Assembly: GCA_020047775.1 (NCBI GenBank)
Contig: JAIFNK010000069.1
Span: 1 to 9,841 of the forward strand
Reading direction: 5' to 3'
DNA length: 9,841 nucleotides
DNA from: Akkermansia sp.
GTDB taxonomy: Bacteria; Verrucomicrobiota; Verrucomicrobiia; Verrucomicrobiales; Akkermansiaceae
Below, piece after piece: positions 1-6,283 of this stretch. Numbering within the stretch: position 1 is the first letter of the stretch; each line of letters opens with the position of its first letter. Position numbers and translations under genes: made by a program. The notes beneath the pieces are model-generated. The model searched no databases and was not told the DNA's origin. It saw only the letters and a program-made list of their open reading frames with translations.

Positions 1-100
1 GGTCTGATAGCAGTTGCAGGACTCCAGCCATCACCGCGAGCAGGGCGAATAGAATTCCCTTGGCCACGATCCAGCGCTTGTCTGTCAAATCAGGACCCAT
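1..100 (-). CDS. Small membrane protein, N-terminal fragment (cut by window edge)
   Basis: An ATG read on the minus strand at 100-98 opens a frame that stays open to the window edge, giving 33 residues. The peptide starts MGPDLTDKRW and then has a hydrophobic run (about residues 12-31, ILFALLAVMAGVLQLL inside it) that reads as one membrane-spanning helix. The gene lies 11 bases downstream of the stop of the DUF1080 gene on the same strand, so the two are probably co-transcribed. The family cannot be named from this fragment. The short polar N-terminus followed directly by a helix suggests a small inner-membrane protein rather than a secreted one. Confidence in coding is moderate: the start, the spacing and the hydrophobic pattern agree, but most of the gene is outside the window. 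Confidence 0.55.
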   Translation of the reverse strand, partial: MGPDLTDKRWIVAKGILFALLAVMAGVLQLLSD

Positions 101-111
101 CGTTCAGAATA

Positions 112-741
112 TCACTTGATGGGAGTGAGCGCGACTTTCCGGAAATGCACCGCGCCGAGCTCGCTTTGCAGGCAGATCGCGCCGGTGTCGGTGCTCAGGC
201 CGGTGGCTTCGTTCATCAGTTTGTCGTTGATCCAGACTTTGACTGTCTTGCCCGCGCAGCGGATGCGGACGGTGTTCCACTCGCCGGGCGGGTTTTCGTT
301 GCTGCCGCCTTTTTTCCACCAGCGGCGTCCCTGGGGCGTGCTATCGGCGACGGTGAGGGCTTCCCCGATGGTCCAGAAGTCGCCGGCGTTTTCATGGGCG
401 AGCTGGACTTCAATCGACTTGGGCCAGGCGAACATTTCCCTGGGTTTGGAAGCGTGGACGAGCACGCCGCTGTTTCCGGGTTTGGCACCCGGCGCCCAAC
501 GCCATTCCACGCGGAGTTCATAATTCGAATACTCCTTCATGGTCCGCATCACGCCGGGCGGGCGTCCCTTGCAAATCAGAATCCCGTCCGAAACCGACCA
601 GACGGCCTCCGGTTTGACGGCTGGATCGAGCACATCGAAGGTCCAGCCCTCGAAGTCCTTGCCATTGAAGAGCGGTTCAGTCTCGCCGGCGTCAACGAAG
701 GTGGCGAAAACCAGTAGTGCGGCTGCGAATTTTCCAACCAT
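112..741 (-). CDS. Secreted DUF1080 (3-keto-disaccharide hydrolase-like) protein
   Basis: The 209-residue product begins with a signal peptide: MVGKF, a hydrophobic core AAALLVFATFV, then DAGE as a likely cleavage region. The mature part has hallmarks of the DUF1080 family (PF06439, a concanavalin-like beta-sandwich): LFNGKDFEGW at residues 24-33, NYELRVEWRW, GNSGVLVHA in the middle, and a C-terminal stretch GEWNTVRIRC...VKVWINDKL...GAICLQSELGAVHFRKV. In Bacteroidota and Verrucomicrobiota such proteins are exported and tied to carbohydrate breakdown; some members act on 3-keto-glycosides. The substrate here cannot be told. The frame is open further upstream to a TTG at 762, but the ATG at 741 gives a better signal peptide and is preferred; neither has a clear Shine-Dalgarno sequence. 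It is divergent from tsaE, with an inverted repeat between them. Confidence 0.9.
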   Translation of the reverse strand: MVGKFAAALLVFATFVDAGETEPLFNGKDFEGWTFDVLDPAVKPEAVWSVSDGILICKGRPPGVMRTMKEYSNYELRVEWRWAPGAKPGNSGVLVHASKPREMFAWPKSIEVQLAHENAGDFWTIGEALTVADSTPQGRRWWKKGGSNENPPGEWNTVRIRCAGKTVKVWINDKLMNEATGLSTDTGAICLQSELGAVHFRKVALTPIK

Positions 742-775
742 GCACGTCGCTATCAGGAGCAAGGCGTAACGGCAA

Positions 776-822
776 GAGAAGTCGGATAGAAGATGGAATT
801 CGTTTTTTGAAATCGACTTCTC
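776..822. repeat. 9-bp perfect inverted repeat in the divergent intergenic region
   Basis: GAGAAGTCG (776-784) is matched by its reverse complement CGACTTCTC (814-822), with 29 bases between. It lies between the divergently read DUF1080 gene and tsaE, so it could be an operator or a hairpin in either transcript. The spacer is A+T-rich (a run of six T at 803-808), as expected near a promoter. No convincing -35/-10 pair was found, so a regulatory role is only a guess. Confidence 0.35.
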
Positions 823-840
823 CGGTCGTTCCGCCTTCCG

Positions 841-1275
841 ATGGGGCGCATGGAAGGACGTGCGGAATCACCGGAAGCGATGGAAGCCCTGGGACGGGAG
901 GCCGCCAAGCTGGCAGGTCCGGGCTCGGTCATCGGTCTGGTCGGCGGGCTCGGTGCCGGGAAAACCCATTGGACCAAGGGTTTCGTGGCGGGCATCGGAT
1001 CGGCGGCGGAGGTTACCAGCCCGACCTTCGGGCTGATTCACGAGTATTCGGGCGGCCGGCGGCCGGTGTTTCACCTCGATTTCTACCGACTCGACTCGGC
1101 CCGGGAGCTGGTGGCACTCGGCTGGGACGAGCTGCTGGAGGAGGGCGGAGTGATCGTCGCCGAGTGGGCGGATAAATTTCCCGAACTGCTCCCGCCGGAT
1201 ACCGTCTGGCGGCACTTCACCGTCGAGCCGGATGGCAGCCGGACGGTGCGGAAGGCAGGCTTAGAAGGCACCTAG
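841..1275 (+). CDS. tsaE: TsaE, ATPase for tRNA t6A37 (threonylcarbamoyladenosine) synthesis
   Basis: The 144-residue protein matches the TsaE/YjeE family in size and motifs. It has a Walker A loop GGLGAGKT at residues 35-42, the family signature TSPTF at 59-63, HLDFYRL at 78-84 (Walker B-like aspartate D80), and VIVAEWADKFPELLP at 104-118 with the conserved E108-W109. TsaE is a cytoplasmic P-loop ATPase that works with TsaB and TsaD, after TsaC makes threonylcarbamoyl-AMP, to place the t6A modification on A37 of ANN-decoding tRNAs. A second in-frame ATG lies at 850 and could be the true start; neither has a strong Shine-Dalgarno. TsaB, TsaD and TsaC are not in the window. The gene's last 15 bases overlap, tail to tail, the end of the small lipoprotein gene. 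The identification is firm. Confidence 0.95.
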   Translation: MGRMEGRAESPEAMEALGREAAKLAGPGSVIGLVGGLGAGKTHWTKGFVAGIGSAAEVTSPTFGLIHEYSGGRRPVFHLDFYRLDSARELVALGWDELLEEGGVIVAEWADKFPELLPPDTVWRHFTVEPDGSRTVRKAGLEGT

Positions 1276-1413
1276 CGCACCGGCAGCTTGTGCCAAGCCG
1301 CCGAAACCGTTCAACAAGCTGCCCGCGGAGCGGCCAAGTGCGGCTGGCAAGCCACAGGAAGTCAGGGAAAATGCCAGCACCGCCAGCGAGGACCATTTCA
1401 AAATTCGTTTCAT
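1261..1413 (-). CDS. Small lipoprotein, 50 residues
   Basis: The ATG at 1413 gives a 50-residue product, starting MKRILKWSSLAVLAFSLTSC. This is a textbook lipoprotein signal: positive N-terminus, hydrophobic core, and a lipobox LTSC with the modified cysteine at residue 20. The short mature part is Gly/Ala/Leu-rich (GLPAALGRSAGSLLNGFGGLAQAAGALGAF) and could form an amphipathic helix. In size and layout it recalls entericidin-type small lipoproteins, but no sequence match is claimed. An upstream in-frame extension to 1521 exists, but it overlaps the end of the rlmM-like gene and lacks signal features. The gene lies 79 bases after the rlmM-like stop on the same strand, and its TAA overlaps the 3' end of tsaE. 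It is probably a real gene, membrane-anchored, of unknown role. Confidence 0.75.
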   Translation of the reverse strand: MKRILKWSSLAVLAFSLTSCGLPAALGRSAGSLLNGFGGLAQAAGALGAF

Positions 1414-1492
1414 GGGGGACCACCATTCACATCGGGAAATGGGAGTCAAGCAGCACAAACGGACGGGTTGGACCGCCTGAAATGTCGCAATC

Positions 1493-2587
1493 CTACGGAT
1501 GGGCGGCTGACCGGGCTTCAAAAAACAAGGTCAGTTCATTGCGGTTGTAGGTGAGGTGGGTTCTCGCGATCAATTCCAAGCCTGCGGCTGCGGCCGTTTC
1601 CACGGCGGACCGGTAGAGGGTGTTGATTTCCTCATAAGTGGAAATGCCGGTGGTTTTCAAAGTGAAAATGACGAGTCCGCCCGGGTTGAGGTTTTGCGAA
1701 AGACGGCCCACTTGGCGGAGTGATTCGCCGGGATCGCCGTTCATGTCGGAGAGAATCGCATCATAGCGCATGCTGGAGTTCGGCTTGAAGGCCGCCACGT
1801 CGAGCAGGGCGAAAACCAGATCCGGCCGCCGGTCCAGCCGCTTGTCCAACGGTGCGCGGTCGATGGCGGTCACCTTGAATTTCCTCGCCAGCAGTTCCGA
1901 CGTCATGCCGCCGGGGCTGGCTCCGAGCTCCAGCCAGTGGCTGCCCTTGCGCAGCGGTTTGCGATGCATCAGCAGATAGTGCAGTGCCTCGGCGATTTTC
2001 GCGCCGGCGCGGCTGATGGTGTCCGGGGAATTCTGGCTGATGTATTTGGTGCCGCCCGGATACAGGCCGTTTGAGTCTTTCGGGCTTTGCATGCCGCAGA
2101 ACAGGCCTTCTTTTCCGACCAGGCAGAACAAGGTGGGCTGATTCCGGTCCTGGGCTTCCACCTCTTTGAACTCGGCGATCTGCTTGGAAAAAAGCTGAAG
2201 CGTCCGACCACGCAGGTTGGAGGCGAGGGTCTTGTAGTAGCGGTTCGTGGCGCTCGGATCGAGCTGGCCGATAAAAACCGCCTGCGGATCGCGCCCGCCG
2301 AATTTCCGGGCCAGCGCCTGGGCCGCTTTTTCGACAAACCCGTCCATTTTCTCGGGATTGCACGGCCACGCGTGTGCAACCGGCAGATTCCACCGCACGA
2401 ATTTACCCGCCTCAGACTGCTGCAGGCCGACGGGATTTGAAGTCTGGATCAAGTAATACTCGCTCCCCAGCCTCTTGGAAACCTCCCCGCCCAAACCCGC
2501 GACGATTTCGCCGGCGAAAGGCTCAAAAACCTCTGAAATACGGATCAGACATGGGGTGGGCGGCTGGTCGGATGCGGGAGAACTCAA
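1493..2587 (-). CDS. rlmM: RlmM-like 23S rRNA 2'-O-ribose methyltransferase
   Basis: The 364-residue protein is close in length to E. coli RlmM (about 366), which methylates the ribose of C2498 in 23S rRNA using S-adenosylmethionine. The N-terminal half (about 10-170) fits the THUMP-type RNA-binding part. The C-terminal half is a Rossmann methyltransferase of the FtsJ/RrmJ type: SAM-binding motif I LELGASPGG at 219-227, then KVTAIDRAPL. The catalytic K-D-K-E set is present as K197 (in SRAGAKIAEAL), D281 (LSDMNGDP), K311 (FTLKTTG) and E351 (RNELTLFF). The best start is a TTG at 2587, with GGAG at 2602-2599 on the minus strand, 11 bases upstream; no in-frame ATG precedes the conserved region. 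The family call is strong. The exact rRNA target is inferred from E. coli and could differ, since this protein is a divergent member. Confidence 0.85.
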   Translation of the reverse strand: MSSPASDQPPTPCLIRISEVFEPFAGEIVAGLGGEVSKRLGSEYYLIQTSNPVGLQQSEAGKFVRWNLPVAHAWPCNPEKMDGFVEKAAQALARKFGGRDPQAVFIGQLDPSATNRYYKTLASNLRGRTLQLFSKQIAEFKEVEAQDRNQPTLFCLVGKEGLFCGMQSPKDSNGLYPGGTKYISQNSPDTISRAGAKIAEALHYLLMHRKPLRKGSHWLELGASPGGMTSELLARKFKVTAIDRAPLDKRLDRRPDLVFALLDVAAFKPNSSMRYDAILSDMNGDPGESLRQVGRLSQNLNPGGLVIFTLKTTGISTYEEINTLYRSAVETAAAAGLELIARTHLTYNRNELTLFFEARSAAHP

Positions 2588-2757
2588 AATAATACTTTCT
2601 CCACGAAGTGATACGCGGGCCCCGGATCTGGTGCAACACCCGTCTCGTCCGGCGACCCCACATTTCCCCGATACTCCTCAATGCGCAGCCTCCGGTCCGA
2701 ATCAATCCAACACCGCCCCACCGTGCCCGCGGATGAATCATCAGGTGTTGGGAAATT

Positions 2758-3216
2758 TCAGCGGCTGAGATCTTCCTGGTACATCAACTTGAATCCGCTT
2801 TGATGGAGCACGGCGACGGCGAACTCGTAGTCTTCCACGTGCATCGCCAGCATCGAGCGGCCTTCCGGGCTGGGCATCAGGGCGTAGGCGAAATCGATGT
2901 TGGTCTCCGCGATCATCAGGGTGTCCAGGCACTGGAGAAGCCCGGGACCGGACTCGCGCATCGCGATGACAATCAGCTCGCAGGTGGTATAGGGAATTCC
3001 CTTCTCCATGAAAAGCTGCTCGGTGCCGTCCGGGTCCGAGACCACGAGCCTGGCCACCGTCGCATCCCGCGAGTCCTGCACGCTCAAGCCGATCACTTCG
3101 ATCCCCAGCGAGCGGAGGAGCTTCACCATCGCAGCCAGCGCCCCGGCACGGTTGGGCAGCAAGACCGAGAATTGGCGGACTGGCTCGCTATGGTCGATGA
3201 TGGTTTCAGACTCCAT
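2758..3216 (-). CDS. Tandem ACT-domain protein
   Basis: The 152-residue protein consists almost wholly of two ACT domains, small ligand-binding folds that usually sense amino acids. The first (about residues 13-70) begins VRQFSVLLPNRAGALAAMVK, with the typical 'N-R-A-G-A-L' turn before the first helix, followed by GIEVIGLSVQD and TVARLVVSD. The second (about 78-150) contains CELIVIAM, GPGLLQCLDTL, NIDFAYALMP and SMLAMHVED. There is no catalytic domain, so the protein is likely a stand-alone regulator or a partner subunit; the first domain recalls the small subunit of acetolactate synthase, but no synthase gene is near. It begins 15 bases after the stop of the ankyrin lipoprotein gene and is the last gene of the trmO-led group. 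The start ATG at 3216 is unambiguous; no strong Shine-Dalgarno is seen. Confidence 0.85.
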   Translation of the reverse strand: MESETIIDHSEPVRQFSVLLPNRAGALAAMVKLLRSLGIEVIGLSVQDSRDATVARLVVSDPDGTEQLFMEKGIPYTTCELIVIAMRESGPGLLQCLDTLMIAETNIDFAYALMPSPEGRSMLAMHVEDYEFAVAVLHQSGFKLMYQEDLSR

Positions 3217-3231
3217 GGAACCAACGCTATC

Positions 3232-4686
3232 TTAACCGAGGGGCCCGCACAAGAGGATCGTCTGGACCGCACCACTGGCGACGTCCTGAATGACCAACTG
3301 ATTGGGGCGCACGTCGGAAATGAGATACTCCTTGCCGTCGGCACCGTTGAAACGCTGACCGGGAGAAGCCAGATAGCGTTTTCCGGTAGCCGCGTCCTCG
3401 ACCAGCGCGACGGGATCGTGCGCCTTGGAGGGAACGCCCGCGATCCACTCGCGGGTCGCGCCGGTGGACTGATCCCGGACCTCCACCACCGAGATTTCCG
3501 CGCTGTGGTCGGGATTCACCTTGCTCTCCTCCATCCGCCGCCGCACCTGCACCACGACCAGGGAGGATCCCGGAATCCGGTCTCCCGCACGCACTTTCAC
3601 CTCACGGGTGACCGCTCCGGCGAGCTGCAGCGTGGCGGTGTCATCTTGCACGCTCTTCACGCTCACAGGCATATCCTTCTCGCGGAAATGCCGCATCACC
3701 AGCGGCGGCAGCGGGAAGGATGATTCGTTAGCGACCGGTTCGCTCAATGTTTCGCCGGCGAGCGGCGTGGATGGCGTCCGCCGGGTCACCGCTACTGCCG
3801 GAGCATTTTCCGGCACCGGGACGTCTGATGTTTTAGAAGCCGCAGCATCGACGAATGCATCCATCGCCGCCGCGATCTCCGTGGGCGAATCCAATGCCAG
3901 CTCCTCGGGCGACGGATCGCGGGAAATCAGTTCCGCAATCTCCGGATGGCCGGCGGCGGTGGCGAGATCGGCCGCCGTGTGGCCGTCCGGATCGGTCGTG
4001 AACCGGCTGGCACCGATGTCTAGCAGCAGCTTGACAGCTTCCACGTGCCCGTTCTCCGCGGCGATCATCAGCGAGGTCCGCCCATCCTCCATCCTGGCGT
4101 AAACCGAGGCGCCGAAATTCGTCAACGCGTCGATCACATCCGCCCGCCCGACCAGCGCGGCTAACAACAGCGCCGGATCGAGATCCTCGCGGTTGTAGGA
4201 GGCCAGCTCGCCGACCGAGCCGGATTTCCCCTCGCGCACGGCGAGCATGAGCGGCCGGAAGCCGTCCTGGTCCTTCAGCTTGGAATCGGCACCCTGGCGC
4301 AGCAGCCAGCGCACCATCGCGGTCTGATCCGCCAATACCGCCGCCATCAGCGGCGTCCGCTCCGAGTTTCCGCGAAGATCCACCGACAGGCCACGGGTGA
4401 GCAGATAGTCCGCCGCCGCCTGGGCGCCGCCCGCCGCAGCGGCGTGGAGCGCGGAATCCCCGGACGCATCCCGCGTGTCCACGGCGAATTTTCCCGCGAC
4501 GAATTTTTTCAAAGCCACCAGATCGTTGCCCCGGCTTGCGCGGAACCAGTCGTCCGCCGTGAGTTGGTAGCCGGCTTCCGCGAGATCGGATTTCAGCGTG
4601 TCCTTGCTCTTCCGGCACGAGGGAATCAGCGCCAGCGAAAGCGCGACCACTACCACGCCCGCCAAGTTTCCCGAAATCCTTGTCAT
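3232..4686 (-). CDS. Ankyrin-repeat lipoprotein with a beta-rich C-terminal domain
   Basis: The 484-residue protein has a lipoprotein signal peptide ending in the lipobox LIPSC (cysteine 24), so it should be anchored in a membrane and face the periplasm. Residues about 45-256 hold roughly seven ankyrin repeats; clear units are SGDSALHAAAAGGAQAAADY (75 on), ERTPLMAAVLADQTAMVRWL (109 on), DGFRPLMLAVREG (141 on), DGRTSLMIAAENGHVEAVKL (201 on) and DGHTAADLATAAGHPEIAEL (234 on). Ankyrin repeats bind other proteins. Residues about 257-325 form a Ser/Pro/Ala-rich linker. The last 155 residues are a separate beta-rich region with two similar-looking halves (VKVRAGDRIPGSSLVVVQV and LASPGQRFNGADGKEYLISD), which I do not recognise. 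It sits between trmO (24-base gap) and the ACT gene (15-base gap), most likely in one transcript. The partner is unknown. Confidence 0.85.
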   Translation of the reverse strand: MTRISGNLAGVVVVALSLALIPSCRKSKDTLKSDLAEAGYQLTADDWFRASRGNDLVALKKFVAGKFAVDTRDASGDSALHAAAAGGAQAAADYLLTRGLSVDLRGNSERTPLMAAVLADQTAMVRWLLRQGADSKLKDQDGFRPLMLAVREGKSGSVGELASYNREDLDPALLLAALVGRADVIDALTNFGASVYARMEDGRTSLMIAAENGHVEAVKLLLDIGASRFTTDPDGHTAADLATAAGHPEIAELISRDPSPEELALDSPTEIAAAMDAFVDAAASKTSDVPVPENAPAVAVTRRTPSTPLAGETLSEPVANESSFPLPPLVMRHFREKDMPVSVKSVQDDTATLQLAGAVTREVKVRAGDRIPGSSLVVVQVRRRMEESKVNPDHSAEISVVEVRDQSTGATREWIAGVPSKAHDPVALVEDAATGKRYLASPGQRFNGADGKEYLISDVRPNQLVIQDVASGAVQTILLCGPLG

Positions 4687-4710
4687 GCGAAGAGCAATAC
4701 TTCGGGTTTC

Positions 4711-5418
4711 CTAAGCATTCAACCCCGAAGCTTCCGCCGGGGTGATTTCCAGAATCCGGCAACTCCCGTCCCTGATCATGAAGCGGACATTGCAGCCACA
4801 CAGCGAGGCCCCGAACACCCGCTCCGAATCCTCCGCACGGGTCGCCGGACGAGGATCCAGCGAGAGCGCTTCCAACAACACCGCCCGCGACCTCGGCGGC
4901 AGCCGCTGGAAATCCACCTCCGCGCCAGGCTCCACCTCCACCGGCAGGCGCGCGATCGCATCCCCGGCGAATCCGCCCGCCGCTTCCGGCACCGCTTCCG
5001 CGTAATGCAGATACGGCTTCACGTCGAACACCGGCGTGCCGTCCAGCAGATCCAAGCCGCCAAGCAGCAACACCGGGGAATCCGGAGCCGTCATGTCGAT
5101 CCCCTCCAGCCTCACCAGCGAAAGCCCAAGCCCGTTAGGCCGGAATGTCGAGCGGCTCGCAAACACCCCGATCCGCTGGTTTCCCCCCAGCCGCGGCGGG
5201 CGCACCGTCGGTTTCCATCCTTGTTCCACGGTTTCATGGAATCCGAAAATCAGCCACAAGTGCGAAAACCCCTCGATGCCCCGCACCGCCTCCGGGCTGC
5301 GGTATTCCGGATGAAATACCAGCCGCCCCCACGCGCTCGGACACAGCCCCGGCTGCCGCGGCACCGCGAATTTCGAACCGAAGCACGAGCGGACGGTGGC
5401 GATGGGGGAGATGTTCAT
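4711..5418 (-). CDS. trmO: TrmO, tRNA m6t6A37 N6-methyltransferase
   Basis: The 235-residue product is the same length as E. coli TrmO (YaeB). TrmO uses S-adenosylmethionine to methylate the N6 of t6A37 in threonine tRNA(s), giving m6t6A. Visible family features are ISPIATVRSCFGSKFAVPRQ at the N-terminus (3-22), GFSHLWLIFGFH (50-61), the signature RIGVFASRSTFRPNGLGLS (82-100), DLLDGTPVFDVKPY (123-136), and the C-terminal subdomain beginning LSLDPRPA (186-193) and ending FGASLCGCNVRF (202-213). It has the single-sheet beta-barrel methyltransferase fold of the UPF0066 family rather than a Rossmann fold. The ATG at 5418 is the natural start. No Shine-Dalgarno is seen, and a possible promoter lies so close that the mRNA may have almost no leader. 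It heads the trmO-ankyrin-ACT group. TsaE, which acts earlier in the same modification, lies 3.4 kb away. Confidence 0.95.
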   Translation of the reverse strand: MNISPIATVRSCFGSKFAVPRQPGLCPSAWGRLVFHPEYRSPEAVRGIEGFSHLWLIFGFHETVEQGWKPTVRPPRLGGNQRIGVFASRSTFRPNGLGLSLVRLEGIDMTAPDSPVLLLGGLDLLDGTPVFDVKPYLHYAEAVPEAAGGFAGDAIARLPVEVEPGAEVDFQRLPPRSRAVLLEALSLDPRPATRAEDSERVFGASLCGCNVRFMIRDGSCRILEITPAEASGLNA

Positions 5419-5427
5419 TGGCTGGGG

Positions 5428-5456
5428 ATTTCATCGCTACCGCTGGGGAAAGACAA
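5428..5456 (-). promoter_or_regulatory. Possible sigma70-type promoter for trmO
   Basis: Read on the minus strand, TTGTCT (5456-5451) and TGAAAT (5433-5428) are separated by exactly 17 bases and each matches four of six consensus positions. The -10 box ends 9 bases before the trmO ATG, so transcription would start within a few bases of the start codon. This fits the lack of a Shine-Dalgarno sequence. The boxes are only moderate matches, so the call is tentative. Confidence 0.3.
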
Positions 5457-5579
5457 GCACCGCATCACATGGAGCCGGCCACTCCCAAAACCCGCGCCGC
5501 CCGATCCATTTTTTCAGCCCACCGTTTGTTCACCCTGATTTAACTTGCGGGCGCTCCTTGGGGTGATAGAAATCCCCTC

Positions 5580-5678
5580 ATGATCCGAAATCCCAGAGCC
5601 ACGCCTGTCCTTGCCGCATTTGTCGGGATGATACAGCGTGCTGCATTTGTGGGACAAATACGGCGTGCTGTTCAATAA
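5580..5678 (+). other. Possible 32-codon open frame over a 27-bp tandem repeat
   Basis: An ATG at 5580 opens 32 codons ending in TAA at 5676-5678. The last part reads AAFVGMIQR followed by AAFVGQIRR, a nine-residue motif repeated in frame. Five codons differ between the two copies, and three of those differences are silent third-position changes, which is mildly in favour of translation. There is no ribosome-binding site, and it ends 20 bases before the next gene. It may be a leader peptide, a fragment of an older gene, or chance. No function is proposed. Confidence 0.2.
5616..5669. repeat. 27-bp imperfect tandem repeat, two copies
   Basis: Copy one (5616-5642) and copy two (5643-5669) both begin GCATTTGT and end GGCGTGCT or AGCGTGCT; 21 of 27 bases agree. 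The second copy contains a perfect 6-bp palindrome with a 3-base centre, ATTTGTGGGACAAAT (5645-5659); the first has a weaker form of it. The pair lies 30 bases upstream of the ATG of the small membrane protein gene, where a repressor operator could sit. Confidence 0.6.
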
Positions 5679-5698
5679 ATCTGTTGGGCAAAACAAGA

Positions 5699-6163
5699 AT
5701 GCGAGCACTTCGGCCTATTTACCTGTTCTCGATGATGGCCCTCCTCATTGTAGTAGGCTTCTGGATTCATTCCTTCATCGGAGTCGGGCATGTAGGATAC
5801 TGCTCTTTGCCACGCGAAGGCGAATATGGTCCGGAGTTTGAATGGTTAATTGCCGCGGAAGCTGGTTCGATCACGCTAGTGAAAGTCCCTTATATCCGAT
5901 ACCTGGACTTCGGTTTTAATCATGGATTTTCCGGGTTTGGGGAAGGAAGCGTAGTTGGGGATGGAGGCGGTATGTTGTCGAGATTGACTGGCCACTTCAG
6001 GTTTCATCAATGCTCCGAGCAAGACAACTTTTATGGGATTCCTTGCCTGTTGATTGGCAGTGTTCCGTTCTGGCTTCCGGCGATGATCCTCGGCATTGTG
6101 GCAGTTCTTGCACGGCGGCTTTATACCCAAGCAAAATCTAAAGCCCAACAAGCCGCGTCATGA
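5699..6163 (+). CDS. Small two-TM membrane protein of unknown function
   Basis: From the ATG at 5699 the product is 154 residues. Residues 7-24 (YLFSMMALLIVVGFWIHS region) form a first membrane helix directly after a basic N-terminus (MRALRP). A middle domain of about 90 residues follows, rich in glycine and aromatics (GFGEGSVVGDGGGMLSR) with scattered cysteines. A second helix (SVPFWLPAMILGIVAVLARR, about 120-139) precedes a basic tail. This layout, including 'V-P-x-W-L-P' before the last helix, resembles small hypothetical proteins frequent in Verrucomicrobiota and Planctomycetota; that is recollection, not a search. A TTG at 5684 would add five residues. There is no strong Shine-Dalgarno. 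The gene is richer in A+T than those to its left and is followed 120 bases later by another membrane-protein gene on the same strand. Its function is unknown. Confidence 0.75.
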   Translation: MRALRPIYLFSMMALLIVVGFWIHSFIGVGHVGYCSLPREGEYGPEFEWLIAAEAGSITLVKVPYIRYLDFGFNHGFSGFGEGSVVGDGGGMLSRLTGHFRFHQCSEQDNFYGIPCLLIGSVPFWLPAMILGIVAVLARRLYTQAKSKAQQAAS

Positions 6164-6165
6164 CA

Positions 6166-6250
6166 ACCACTACCAGCTGCCCTGTTTCGATGATTTCCCG
6201 TAACTCAACCATCAACCCTGTGATCGATGCTCGCCCTAGCTGGTAGTGGT
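6166..6250. repeat. 13-bp perfect inverted repeat between two membrane-protein genes
   Basis: ACCACTACCAGCT (6166-6178), which starts three bases after the stop of the first gene, is matched by AGCTGGTAGTGGT (6238-6250), with 59 bases between. A stem of 13 pairs with a long loop could form in RNA or cruciform DNA. There is no T-run after the right arm, so it is not a standard terminator. It may be the trace of an insertion or recombination site that joined the two genes. Confidence 0.5.
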
Positions 6251-6283
6251 GGCTGCGCTTTACGTCGCTACAAATTTGGAACC

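Noticed and set aside
1414..1492. TTGACT box upstream of the small lipoprotein as a promoter
   Set aside because: The -35 is good, but no -10-like hexamer occurs at 16-18 bases; read-through from the rlmM-like gene is equally likely.
2707..2751. Inverted repeat CCAACACC/GGTGTTGG just after the ACT gene as a terminator
   Set aside because: The loop is 29 bases and no T-run follows on the minus strand, so it does not fit a rho-independent terminator. An 8-bp match at this spacing may be chance.
2800..3723. A 307-codon plus-strand open frame
   Set aside because: It lies opposite the ACT and ankyrin genes, which have clear domains. The His/Arg/Gly-rich translation is typical of antisense frames in high-GC coding DNA.
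4444..5538. A 364-codon plus-strand open frame
   Set aside because: It lies opposite trmO and the start of the ankyrin gene; the Arg/Pro/His-rich product has no recognisable feature.
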